DNA of 64,000 nt, from the NCBI GenBank assembly GCA_963728365.1, contig CAVSJI010000001.1:2170001-2234000 (forward strand). The letters are read 5' to 3'. The notes beneath the pieces are model-generated. The model worked only from the letters and a program-made list of their open reading frames with translations. It searched no databases and was not told where the DNA came from. Numbering within the stretch: the stretch's first letter is position 1; every line of letters starts with the position of its first letter. This document shows, one piece after another, positions 48,248-55,523 of this stretch. A program made the translations under genes and the position numbers. This DNA comes from VRUE01 sp963728365 (GTDB lineage Bacteria > Actinomycetota > Thermoleophilia > Solirubrobacterales > 70-9).

Positions 48248-48322
48248 GGAGGGCCGGACGCCTCTCCCAAAACGCTCGGCAGGAGCCTCACAGAGTGTTT
48301 TGGGAGAGGCGTCCGGCCCTCC
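48248..48322. repeat. Family A palindrome, copy 4 (intergenic)
   Basis: Arms 48248-48277 and 48293-48322 match at 29 of 30 positions. The 15-nt loop GGCAGGAGCCTCACA differs from the other copies by two substitutions and one lost base, but the inner AAAACGCTC/GAGTGTTTT is identical. The outer stem (GGAGGGCCGGACGCCTCTCCC) is unique. It lies between a stop codon and the mazE-type promoter. Confidence 0.9.
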
Positions 48323-48443
48323 TTCTCAGGACGAGCGTCAGGCGCTGCCGGTGGTCTCGACAGGCTGCGCGGTAGAGGAGTTGGCTTGAGCTTCGTGGGC
48401 GCTCGCGGCTCTTGCCTATGCGGTTACCCAGCAAGCATTGGAT

Positions 48444-48453
48444 ACCATATGGT
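48444..48453. promoter_or_regulatory. Putative operator of the RHH/MazF operon
   Basis: ACCATATGGT is a perfect 10-bp palindrome, ending 3 bp before the ATG at 48456. It is the expected size and position for autoregulation by a ribbon-helix-helix antitoxin. Confidence 0.45.
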
Positions 48454-48455
48454 CG

Positions 48456-48722
48456 ATGGGTGGTCGCGACGGCGAGCGGACGCAGACTTTGGTTCAGCTC
48501 CACCGGGATCTGCTCCAGCGCCTTGACGAGCGCGCTGCTCGGGAAGGCAGGTCACGATCGGCGCTGATCCGCGATGCGATCAAGCTCTATCTCCATGACG
48601 AGGAACAGGCCAGAATCGACCGGGAAATCCGAGAAGGCTATGAACGGATCCCCGTCACCGATGAGGAGATGGCTTGGGCCGAAGCGAGCGCCCGTGAAGC
48701 CGTCGAAGAAGAGCCATGGTGA
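48456..48722 (+). CDS. Ribbon-helix-helix antitoxin of a MazEF-type pair
   Basis: The 88-residue protein has a CopG/MetJ-like RHH core, TQTLVQLHRDLLQRLDERAAREGRSRSALIRDAIKLYL (about residues 9-45), and an acidic tail (EQARIDREIREGYERIPVTDEEMAWAEA) that would neutralise the toxin. The start is the ATG at 48456; a TTG six codons upstream is possible but would place the start before the operator. It overlaps the toxin gene by 7 bp. Confidence 0.85.
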   Translation: MGGRDGERTQTLVQLHRDLLQRLDERAAREGRSRSALIRDAIKLYLHDEEQARIDREIREGYERIPVTDEEMAWAEASAREAVEEEPW

Positions 48723-49030
48723 AGCGGGGCGACATCTGCTGGGTGGAGTTGCCCGAAGAGAAGCGGCGGCCTGGCCTGATCTTGACTCGCTCGGAGGCGA
48801 TCCCTGTCATGCGGAAGGTCACCGTTGCCTATCTGACCAGGACGATCCGGGGAATTCCGAGCGAGGTTCGTCTCGATCCCAGCGACGGCATGCCGGAAGA
48901 ATGCGTGATTAGCCTCGACAACATTCGGACCGTGTCGAAAACGATTCTCAGCGATCCGATCGCGTCCCTCGCCGGGAAACGAATGGACGAGGTCTGTCAG
49001 GCGTTGGCGATTGCCACAGGCTGCGCTTGA
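48716..49030 (+). CDS. MazF/PemK-family endoribonuclease toxin
   Basis: The 104-residue protein has the N-terminal strand and loop VKRGDICWVELPEEKRRPGLILTRSEA (Arg and Pro-Gly at the RNA-binding face) and the conserved C-terminal turn ECVISLDNIRTVSKTIL with the catalytic Thr/Ser context typical of MazF. It would cleave mRNA at a short sequence when the RHH antitoxin is lost. It overlaps the antitoxin gene and converges with the flavin reductase gene after 6 bp. Confidence 0.88.
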   Translation: MVKRGDICWVELPEEKRRPGLILTRSEAIPVMRKVTVAYLTRTIRGIPSEVRLDPSDGMPEECVISLDNIRTVSKTILSDPIASLAGKRMDEVCQALAIATGCA

Positions 49031-49036
49031 ATGCCC

Positions 49037-49513
49037 TCACCGCAGCGGCCGGTACTCGCCGCCGCTGAAGACGAGGGGGACGCCTTCGCCCGTCGCCAGG
49101 TCGCGAACCTCGCCGGTGACGATCACGTGGTCGCCGCCCGCGATCACGTCGTGGAGGTCGCAGGCGATGAAGGCGAGGGCACCGTCGATTGCCGGGATGC
49201 CCTTGCGGTCGGTCCAGACGACGTTCTGCCACTTCTCGGCGACCGGGGCCTTGGAGGCGAAGCTGCGGGCCAGGTTCTCTTGGCCCGCGTGCAGGACGTT
49301 GACGGCGAAGCGGTTGGCCGCCTGCACCGCCAGCAGGGTGCGCGAGCCGCGGTCTAGGCAGGCGAGCATCAGCATCGGCTCGATCGAAAGCGAGCAGACC
49401 GCGTTGGCCGTCGCGCCGGCCGGCCCGTCGGGGCCGGCGGCGCTCACCACGGTGACGCCGGTGGGCAGCAGCCCCATCGCGGCGCGGAAGCGGTCGGGGT
49501 CGGGCTGACTCAT
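49037..49513 (-). CDS. Flavin reductase-like FMN-binding protein
   Basis: This 158-residue split-barrel flavoprotein has the LPTGVTVVSAAGPDGPAGATANAVCSLS N-terminus and NRFAVNVLHAGQENLARSFAS middle segment of the HpaC/RutF group. Members reduce FMN or FAD with NADH for a partner monooxygenase. No monooxygenase is next to it; the P450 10 kb away uses a different partner type. The ATG is at 49513. The frame is open further upstream but not protein-like. Confidence 0.85.
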   Translation of the reverse strand: MSQPDPDRFRAAMGLLPTGVTVVSAAGPDGPAGATANAVCSLSIEPMLMLACLDRGSRTLLAVQAANRFAVNVLHAGQENLARSFASKAPVAEKWQNVVWTDRKGIPAIDGALAFIACDLHDVIAGGDHVIVTGEVRDLATGEGVPLVFSGGEYRPLR

Positions 49514-49543
49514 GGCTGCCCGGGACAATATGATGCCCGCCGC

Positions 49544-49942
49544 GTGCGCCCCGCTCTTGCCACAGCCGTCGCCGTCCTCGCCGCCCTCGGGCTTACCGCC
49601 TGCGGGTTCGGCCAGCAGAGCGTCTCCGTGCCCCCGGACAGCTCCAACCACGAAGGGGCGGAGCTCTTCGCCACGCACTGCTCCGGCTGCCACACGCTGA
49701 CCGCCGCCGGCACGCAGGGCACCGGCAACCGTGGCCAGCGCACGCAGGGTCCGAGCCTCAACCAGCGAACCGAGACCTATGAAGACGCGCTCTTCGCGAT
49801 CCAGAACGGCGGCTTCTCGGGCGCGATCATGCCCCAGAACATCGTCGTCGGCAAGGAAGCCGAAGAGGTCGCCCGCTTCGTCGCCACGTACGCCGGGGAC
49901 GAAGCTGAAGAATCGCCGCGTCCCGGCGAGTCCTCGCCCTAA
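49544..49942 (+). CDS. Lipoprotein c-type cytochrome
   Basis: The 132-residue protein has a lipobox-type signal peptide (ALGLTACG, Cys20), a heme c attachment site CSGCH (46-50) and an axial Met in GAIMPQN (about 95). It is probably anchored outside the membrane and carries electrons to a terminal oxidase. The acidic Pro-rich tail (DEAEESPRPGESSP) is extra. GTG start. The next gene, serS, follows by 12 bp. Confidence 0.88.
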   Translation: MRPALATAVAVLAALGLTACGFGQQSVSVPPDSSNHEGAELFATHCSGCHTLTAAGTQGTGNRGQRTQGPSLNQRTETYEDALFAIQNGGFSGAIMPQNIVVGKEAEEVARFVATYAGDEAEESPRPGESSP

Positions 49943-49954
49943 CCTTCACGGGCG

Positions 49955-51226
49955 ATGCTCGACCTGAGGCTGATCCGCTCCGACCCCGAGCGGGTCAAGA
50001 CGGCGCTCGCGCGCCGCGGCGCGGCCGAGCAGGTCGACGAGCTGCTGGCGCTCGACGCCCGCCGCCGCGAGTTGCTGCCGCGGATCGAGGGCGCCCAGGC
50101 CGAGCGCAAGACGCTCTCCAAGCAGATCGGCGAGGCCAAGCAGCACGGCGAGGGCGCGGCCGAGCAGATGGCGGCGGTCGCCGAGCTGAAGGGGACGATC
50201 GAGTCGGGCAAGGAGGAGCTCGAACGGGTCGAGGTCGACCTCGAGCGACTTGCCTCGGCGCTGCCCAACCTGCCCGATCCCGACGCGCCGGACGGAATGA
50301 CCGAGGACGACGCGGTCGTCCTGCGCGAGGAGGGGGAGCCGCCGAGCTTCGACTTCGAGCCGCGCGACCACCTCGATCTCGGCACCGGGCTCGGCCTGAT
50401 CGACATGGAGGCGGGCGCCCGCGTCGCCGGCTCGCGCTTCGCCTACCTCAAGGGCGACCTCGTCCTGCTCGAGCTGGCCTTGGTCCGCTTCGCGCTCGAC
50501 CTGGCGCGCGGCCAGGGACACGAGCCGGTCGTGCCGCCGGTCCTCGTCCGCGAGGAGGCCCTGATCGGCACCGGGTTCCTACCCGGGGACCGCGACCAGA
50601 TCTACGAGATCCCCAAGGACGACCTCTTTCTGATCGGCACCTCGGAGGTCTCGCTCGCCGCCCTGCACGCCGGCGAGATCCTCGCGGCCGACAGCCTGCC
50701 GCTGCGTTACGCGGGCTTCTCGAGTTGCTTCCGGCGCGAGGCGGGCGCCGCCGGCCGGGATACGAGGGGCATCTTCCGGGTACATCAGTTCGACAAGGTC
50801 GAGATGTTCTCGTTCGTCGAGCCAGCCAAGTCCGCGGAGGAGCATGAGCGCCTGCTCGCGATCGAGGAGCGCATCCTCGCCGAGCTCGAGCTTCCCTACC
50901 GGGTCGTCAACGTCGCCGCGGGCGACCTCGGCGCCCCGGCCGCGAAGAAGTACGACTGCGAGGCCTGGATCCCCAGCCAGGGCCGTTACCGCGAGCTGAC
51001 CTCGTGCTCGAACACGACCGACTACCAGGCACGTCGCCTGGCCTGTCGCTACCGGCCGGACGAAGGCGCTTCCCCAGAGGTCGTACATACGCTCAACGGC
51101 ACCGCGGTGGCCGTCGGACGCACGATCATCGCTCTGATGGAGAACCGGCAGGAGCGGGACGGCGGATTCACACTACCTACTATTTTGCATTCATACGGTT
51201 CTCCTGAAAGGATCGGCGTGGCATGA
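49955..51226 (+). CDS. serS: Seryl-tRNA synthetase
   Basis: The 423-residue class II synthetase has an N-terminal coiled-coil arm (about residues 30-100, which binds the long variable arm of tRNA-Ser), motif 2 around SCFRREAGAAGRDTRGIFRVHQFDKVEMF and motif 3 NGTAVAVGRTIIALMENRQ. The family C-terminal PEVLxPY...G is represented by LPTILHSYGSPERIGVA. The last 45 bp are markedly AT-richer than the rest of the gene. The stop overlaps the next start (ATGA). Confidence 0.96.
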   Translation: MLDLRLIRSDPERVKTALARRGAAEQVDELLALDARRRELLPRIEGAQAERKTLSKQIGEAKQHGEGAAEQMAAVAELKGTIESGKEELERVEVDLERLASALPNLPDPDAPDGMTEDDAVVLREEGEPPSFDFEPRDHLDLGTGLGLIDMEAGARVAGSRFAYLKGDLVLLELALVRFALDLARGQGHEPVVPPVLVREEALIGTGFLPGDRDQIYEIPKDDLFLIGTSEVSLAALHAGEILAADSLPLRYAGFSSCFRREAGAAGRDTRGIFRVHQFDKVEMFSFVEPAKSAEEHERLLAIEERILAELELPYRVVNVAAGDLGAPAAKKYDCEAWIPSQGRYRELTSCSNTTDYQARRLACRYRPDEGASPEVVHTLNGTAVAVGRTIIALMENRQERDGGFTLPTILHSYGSPERIGVA

Positions 51227-51873
51227 ATGCGGCAGTGCGGGACGCCAAGCGAGTCGTCCTTTGCGACGACCACGAGATCGTCCGTGAGGCGATCAAGTCG
51301 CGCATGGCCGATTCGAACACGGTCGAGATCGTCGGCGAGGCCGGCAACGGGCGCGACGTCGTCGACGTGGTCAAGGAGCTGGAGCCCGATGTCCTGATCA
51401 TCGACGTCGAGCTGCCCAAGCGCGACGGGATCGAGGCGACCAAGGAGGTGCTCAAGGCCCGGCCGCGGACCAAGGTGATCGTCTTCACCGCTCACGCCCA
51501 ACCCGACCTGCTCGCTCTGGCGCTGCGCGCCGGCGCCTCCGGGTACGTGCTCAAGTCGGCGCCTGCGGAGGACATCGCCCGGGCCGTCAAAGCCGTGACC
51601 GGCGGCGGCACCTTCCTCGGCGGCGACTTCGCCGGCGGCAAGCCCTCGGAGGTCGAGAAGCTGCTCGAGCTCTCGCCGCGCGAGCGCCAGATCCTCGAGC
51701 TGCTCGCCGAGGGCCTGCGCGTCAAAGAAATCGCCGAGCGGCTGCAGCTCAGCCCGGCGACCGTGCACACCCACGTGCGCAACGCGATCGCCAAGCTCGA
51801 GGTGGATACCCGCACCGAGGCGGTGGCGCTGGCGGTGAAGTTCAGCTACCTGGGTGCTGGCGGGAAGGCTTGA
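51223..51873 (+). CDS. LuxR-type (NarL) response regulator
   Basis: The 216-residue protein has a receiver domain (acidic pocket DD 15-16, phospho-Asp61 in LIIDVELP, conserved Thr and Lys in VFTAHA and YVLKSA) and a C-terminal LuxR HTH (LSPRERQILELLAEGLRVKEIAERLQLSPATVHTHVRNAIAKL, about 149-193). No partner kinase is adjacent. It overlaps serS by 4 bp, which suggests co-expression. The 3' end overlaps the convergent msrB gene by 32 bp. Confidence 0.92.
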   Translation: MNAAVRDAKRVVLCDDHEIVREAIKSRMADSNTVEIVGEAGNGRDVVDVVKELEPDVLIIDVELPKRDGIEATKEVLKARPRTKVIVFTAHAQPDLLALALRAGASGYVLKSAPAEDIARAVKAVTGGGTFLGGDFAGGKPSEVEKLLELSPRERQILELLAEGLRVKEIAERLQLSPATVHTHVRNAIAKLEVDTRTEAVALAVKFSYLGAGGKA

Positions 51874-52267
51874 GCTCCAGGGCGCAGCCGTTGATGCAGT
51901 AGCGCTGGCCGCCGCGCTCGGGCGGACCGTCGTCGAAGACGTGCCCGAGGTGGGCGTCGCAGTGCCTGCAGACGACCTCGGTGCGGCGCATGAAGAGGCT
52001 GTTGTCGGGCCGCAGCTCGACCTGCTCGAGGTTGGCCGGCTCGGTGAAGCTGGGCCAGCCGGTGCCGCTGTCGAACTTCGTGTCGGAGTCGAACAGCTCG
52101 GTGCCGCAGCAGACGCAGTGGTAGGTCCCCTCGGTCTTCTCGTCCCAGTAGGGGCCGCTGAAGGCGCGCTCGGTGCCGGCGTTGCGCGTGACCTCGTACT
52201 GCTCGGGGCTGAGCTGCTCGCGCCACTCGGCGTCGGACTTCTGGACCTTCGGCTTGGTCTCGGTCAT
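51842..52267 (-). CDS. msrB: Peptide methionine-R-sulfoxide reductase
   Basis: The 141-residue repair enzyme has the zinc cysteines CVCCG and CRHCD, the substrate loop GTGWPSF and the catalytic Cys in GGQRYCINGCAL (about 124). It reduces methionine-R-sulfoxide in proteins. The ATG at 52267 is preceded by AAGGAG. The frame is open for 31 more codons upstream. It overlaps the 3' end of the LuxR regulator gene. A large palindrome lies upstream. Confidence 0.94.
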   Translation of the reverse strand: MTETKPKVQKSDAEWREQLSPEQYEVTRNAGTERAFSGPYWDEKTEGTYHCVCCGTELFDSDTKFDSGTGWPSFTEPANLEQVELRPDNSLFMRRTEVVCRHCDAHLGHVFDDGPPERGGQRYCINGCALELKPSRQHPGS

Positions 52268-52334
52268 CTTGCTCCTTTCGTCTGAAGCAAAGGTTACGCG
52301 GGGGGTATTACAGGGGGGTGACACGAGGCCGTGG

Positions 52335-52465
52335 AGCCCGCGGGGATGCCGCCTCGCCACTCCCCAAGCCCCGCCGAAGGCGGGGCTGATCGAGAGCCGC
52401 TTCGCGGCTGAGAATCACCCTGCGGTGCTGGGGGAGGGAGTGTCGAGGCGGCCTCCCCGCGGGCT
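52335..52465. repeat. Large palindromic element with 30-bp arms and branched loop
   Basis: Arms 52335-52364 and 52436-52465 match at 28 of 30 positions (AGCCCGCGGGGA...CACTCCC). The loop holds two more perfect hairpins: AGCCCCGCC-GAA-GGCGGGGCT at 52367-52387 and AGCCGC-TTC-GCGGCT at 52395-52409. It lies between divergent genes, and the sequence to its right is strongly G/T-rich on the + strand. Confidence 0.85.
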
Positions 52466-52485
52466 TCCTGGGATCATGCGCCGCC

Positions 52486-53274
52486 GTGTCCGAGGCGTTC
52501 TACACGCGGGGCGATGACGAGGGCCGATTCGTGGCCACTGGGCTTACGCGAGGGCCATGGGATCCCGGGTCTCAACATGCGGGGCCGCCTTCGGCTTTGC
52601 TCGGTAGGGCGGTCGAGGAGCTTGTTGGGGATCAGGGGTTTCAGGTTGGGCGGGTTGTCTTCGAGATCTTGAGGCCGGTGCCGATTGGGGAGGTGCGGAT
52701 TGCTTCTCGAATCCTGCGGCCGGGGAAGAAAGTGCAGCTGGTCGAGGCTTCGCTGTCGGCTGACGGCGGGGAGTTGATGCGGGCTACTGCTTGGGTGCTG
52801 CGCACGGCCGAGGTTGAGCTGCCGGAGGAGGCGATGGCTCGGGACGAGGTGCCGCAGGGGCCGGAGGAAGGGTGGGCGCCGGAGTTCTTTCCGACGGGGT
52901 GGGACGAGGGGTACCAGACGGGGATGGAGTTCCGGGCGGTCGCCGGGGCGTTCCTCGAGCCGGGGCCGGCGACCTTCTGGTTGCGGATGCGTCATCCCCT
53001 GGTCGAGGGGGAGGCGCCGACCGCGTTGCAGCGGGCGTTGATCGCCGCCGACGTGGGGAACGGGATCAGCGCGGTGCTCGACTACCGCTCCTATGTCTTC
53101 ATCAACGTCGACCTCACTGTCCACTTCGAGCGCATGCCCGCGGGCGAGTGGGTCTGCGTAGACGCCGTCACCCGCCCCCAGCCAACGGGAATAGGCACAG
53201 CCGAGTCCGTCCTCTCCGACACCGGCGGCCGCATAGGCCAAGCCGCCCAGTCCCTCCTAATAGCCCCCCGCTGA
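52486..53274 (+). CDS. Acyl-CoA thioesterase-like protein (TesB/4HBT_3 type)
   Basis: The 262-residue protein looks like a double hot-dog thioesterase: an N-terminal module with GPWDPGSQHAGPPSALLGRAVEE (the HAGPPSALL turn is typical) and VLRPVPIGEVRIASRI, and a second module with ALQRALIAADVGNGISAVLDYRSYVFINVDLTVHFER ending in GIGTAESVLSDTGGRIGQAAQSLLIA. It would hydrolyse an acyl-CoA. GTG start. The gene lies between two palindromes and its codon use changes along its length: G/T-rich in the first 450 bp, C/A-rich in the last 120. Confidence 0.8.
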   Translation: MSEAFYTRGDDEGRFVATGLTRGPWDPGSQHAGPPSALLGRAVEELVGDQGFQVGRVVFEILRPVPIGEVRIASRILRPGKKVQLVEASLSADGGELMRATAWVLRTAEVELPEEAMARDEVPQGPEEGWAPEFFPTGWDEGYQTGMEFRAVAGAFLEPGPATFWLRMRHPLVEGEAPTALQRALIAADVGNGISAVLDYRSYVFINVDLTVHFERMPAGEWVCVDAVTRPQPTGIGTAESVLSDTGGRIGQAAQSLLIAPR

Positions 53275-53311
53275 CCCCAACGCCAGCCAACCCCCCAGCC
53301 TCCCAGTCCTC

Positions 53312-53369
53312 CGGGGACGTGCCGCAACTTAGGGGTCCGTATAGGTACCTAAGTTGCGGCACGTCCCCG
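53312..53369. repeat. Palindromic element, family D copy 2
   Basis: Arms 53312-53333 and 53348-53369 are a perfect 22-bp match (CGGGGACGTGCCGCAACTTAGG) around loop GGTCCGTATAGGTA. It is the full-length version of the element in the 5' end of nuoD (46009-46064). It ends at the base before the stop codon of the minus-strand MFS gene. Confidence 0.88.
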
Positions 53370-54551
53370 TCAGCGGGGGGATGGGAGGGGGCGGAGGTGG
53401 GGGGCTATGGCGACGGCAATGGTGGTGGCTGAGGTTAGGGCTATGGCCGAGGCTAGGAGGAAGGCGCCCTCGTAGTTGGTCAGGGCTGCCGTTAGACCCG
53501 CGAGGGGCGCCCCCAGGCCTACGCCGGCGTCGAAGAAGGCTGTGAAGGTGCCGAGAGCCGCGCCGCGCCGGCGGTCGGAGATGTCGTTGACGACGATCAG
53601 CGAGAGCGAGGGGTAGAGGAGGGAGAAGGCGGCGCCCATCGCCAGCGCCCCGGCGAGCGCCACCGGCAGGCTGTGGGCGGCGGCGATCGCCGCCAGGCCC
53701 GCCGCCTCGACGCAGGCCGCGGCCGTGGCGACGCGGGCCGGACCGATCCGATCGGGGAGGTCGCCGCCGACGAGCCGGGTGAGCACGACCATCGTCGCGA
53801 AGGCGCCGAAGACGCCGGCGCCGTGATCGACTCCGCGCGCTTCGAGCAGCAGGACGACGAAGGCGGCGATCGTCCCGTAACCGATCGATCCCAGCGCCAG
53901 GGCCGTGCCGGGACGCACCGCCTCCTTGGCGATCAGCGGGTGATGCTCCTCCTCGATTTGCGGGGACGGCGCGAACGGGTCGGGAACCAGGGTGGCGATC
54001 GCCGCGCCCAGCAGCGGCAATGCCCCGGCCAGGATCCAGACCTCGGTGTAGCCGCCGGCGTGCTGGAGCAGCTCGCCGAGCAGCGGGCCGACGCTGAGGC
54101 CCGACCAGACCGCCAGCCCGTAGAGACCGATCACCCGGCCGCGGCGCCCGACCGGCGCCAGGTCGACGATCCAGGCCGAGCCGGCGGTGAAGACCGCGCC
54201 CTCGCCGGCGCCGAGCACGAGGCGGGCGGCGATCAGCCCCGGCACGCCCGCCGGGATCAGGTAGAGGAAGCCCGCCAGGGCGACCAGCGAGGAGCCGACG
54301 ACGACGGTCGGCTTGCGGCCGCGGTGGTCGGCGAATCGACCGGCGATCGGCCGCAGCAGCAGGCCGGTGATCGCGTAGGAGCCGACGACCACCCCGACCG
54401 CGATGTTGCCGGCGTCGAGCGGACCGTGCACGTAGCGTGGCAGCACCGGCAGCACGGCGCCCACCGCGAGCAGGCCGAGGAAGGTGACGAGGAAGACCCC
54501 GGCGAAGGCGAGTCCCGGCCGTTCGTGGCCGGCGCCCTCGGCCGCGCTCAC
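53370..54551 (-). CDS. MFS transporter
   Basis: The 393-residue protein (from the GTG at 54551; a TTG at 54575 adds eight residues) has 12 predicted helices. Motif A GRFADHRGRKPTVV is in loop 2-3, with a matching degenerate copy in loop 8-9 (GGDLPDRIGPARV). It resembles drug or sugar efflux pumps of the DHA1 type. Substrate unknown. Its stop codon begins where the family D palindrome ends. The last 150 bp are G/T-rich on the + strand. Confidence 0.85.
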   Translation of the reverse strand: MSAAEGAGHERPGLAFAGVFLVTFLGLLAVGAVLPVLPRYVHGPLDAGNIAVGVVVGSYAITGLLLRPIAGRFADHRGRKPTVVVGSSLVALAGFLYLIPAGVPGLIAARLVLGAGEGAVFTAGSAWIVDLAPVGRRGRVIGLYGLAVWSGLSVGPLLGELLQHAGGYTEVWILAGALPLLGAAIATLVPDPFAPSPQIEEEHHPLIAKEAVRPGTALALGSIGYGTIAAFVVLLLEARGVDHGAGVFGAFATMVVLTRLVGGDLPDRIGPARVATAAACVEAAGLAAIAAAHSLPVALAGALAMGAAFSLLYPSLSLIVVNDISDRRRGAALGTFTAFFDAGVGLGAPLAGLTAALTNYEGAFLLASAIALTSATTIAVAIAPHLRPLPSPR

Positions 54552-54609
54552 CCGAGCCCCCGCCGCTGTTCCCAATCCGCGGGCGGTCGGGCAATGGAAC
54601 CGCGGACGG

Positions 54610-55395
54610 TCATCTCAGCAGCCCCGCCAGGTCGTCGAGGACGTGGTCCGGCGCCGGGTCGGCAGCCTCGGCGTCCTTCCGCGTGCTCGCTCCGCTGAGC
54701 ACGAGGATCGTCGCCAGGCCGGCCCGCCGGCCGCCCTCGATGTCCGAGGCGATCCGGTCGCCGACCATCGCCACCCGTCCGGCGTCGCCGATCAGCTTCC
54801 GCGCCGCGTCGAACAGGTGGCGCTCCGGCTTACCACCGATCTCCGCCGTCATGCCCGACGCCGTCTCCACGGCGGCGAGCGTCGCCCCGGTACCGGGCCA
54901 GGCGCCACCGGGCATCGGCAGCGTCGGGTCGCGGCTCGTCGCGAACAGCGCCGCCCCGTTCTGCAGGGCCCGTGTAGCCGTCAGCAGCTCCGCGTAGTCG
55001 AACTCCCGATGCCCCGAAACGACCACGGCATCGGCCGTCTGTCCCGCCTCTTCATCGAGGACGATGAGGCCCGCGTCCGCGACCAGCCCCTTGAAGCCAG
55101 GCGCCCCGATCACGAACGCCGCCTTCCCGACTCCAACCCGCTCCACGGCAAGCTGCGCGGTGGAAACGCCAGCTGTGACCACGCGCCCGTCCTCCACCGG
55201 CACCCCAGCCTCGCGCAGCCGAGCCGCATACGCATCGGGCGCCCGCACCGAGTTATTGGTGACGAAGACGACCTTCTTGTCCCGCTCACGAAGCTCCCGC
55301 AACGCCTCGGCAGCGCCAGGAATCAGCTCACGCCCTTCCCAGACCACGCCATCGAGGTCGACGAGAAAGCCATCGAATCGCTCCGCCAAGGTCAT
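54610..55395 (-). CDS. HAD-superfamily phosphatase, NagD/PGP type
   Basis: The 261-residue protein has the HAD motifs VDLDGVVW (residues 11-18, the nucleophile and acid Asp), VFVTNNS (motif II), GKPERHLF (motif III Lys) and VGDRIASDI (motif IV). The large C2 cap between motifs II and III makes it a HAD-IIA enzyme like NagD or phosphoglycolate phosphatase. The 5' half (54980-55395) is C/A-rich on the + strand next to a palindrome. Confidence 0.88.
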   Translation of the reverse strand: MTLAERFDGFLVDLDGVVWEGRELIPGAAEALRELRERDKKVVFVTNNSVRAPDAYAARLREAGVPVEDGRVVTAGVSTAQLAVERVGVGKAAFVIGAPGFKGLVADAGLIVLDEEAGQTADAVVVSGHREFDYAELLTATRALQNGAALFATSRDPTLPMPGGAWPGTGATLAAVETASGMTAEIGGKPERHLFDAARKLIGDAGRVAMVGDRIASDIEGGRRAGLATILVLSGASTRKDAEAADPAPDHVLDDLAGLLR

Positions 55396-55415
55396 CTCCC
55401 GCCCAGGCTATTGAG

Positions 55416-55523
55416 CCGATCCGAGCAGGGGCTGAACGTCTTGTACTTTTTCCGGAATGCGGCCACGCGGACAGCTTCGAGCGAGCTTCGGAAAAAGTTA
55501 AGTGAAGCCCCTGCCCGGATCGG
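55416..55523. repeat. Palindromic element, family B copy 2
   Basis: The outer arms 55416-55433 and 55506-55523 match at 17 of 18 positions (CCGATCCGAGCAGGGGCT). The inner arms ACTTTTTCCG (55445-55454) and CGGAAAAAGT (55489-55498) match copy 1 in reverse orientation (CTTGTACTTTT and AAAGTTAAG flanks shared), but the outer stems of copies 1 and 2 are unrelated. The right arm overlaps the presumed start of the ABC ATPase gene. Confidence 0.8.

Noticed and set aside
34207..48322. Family A palindromes as intrinsic terminators
   Set aside because: None is followed by a T-tract on either strand, and three lie inside coding sequence in the middle of an operon that must be read through.
34207..48322. 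Family A palindromes as ordinary MITEs or IS remnants
   Set aside because: The outer arms differ between copies, no target-site duplications are evident, and no transposase is in the window.
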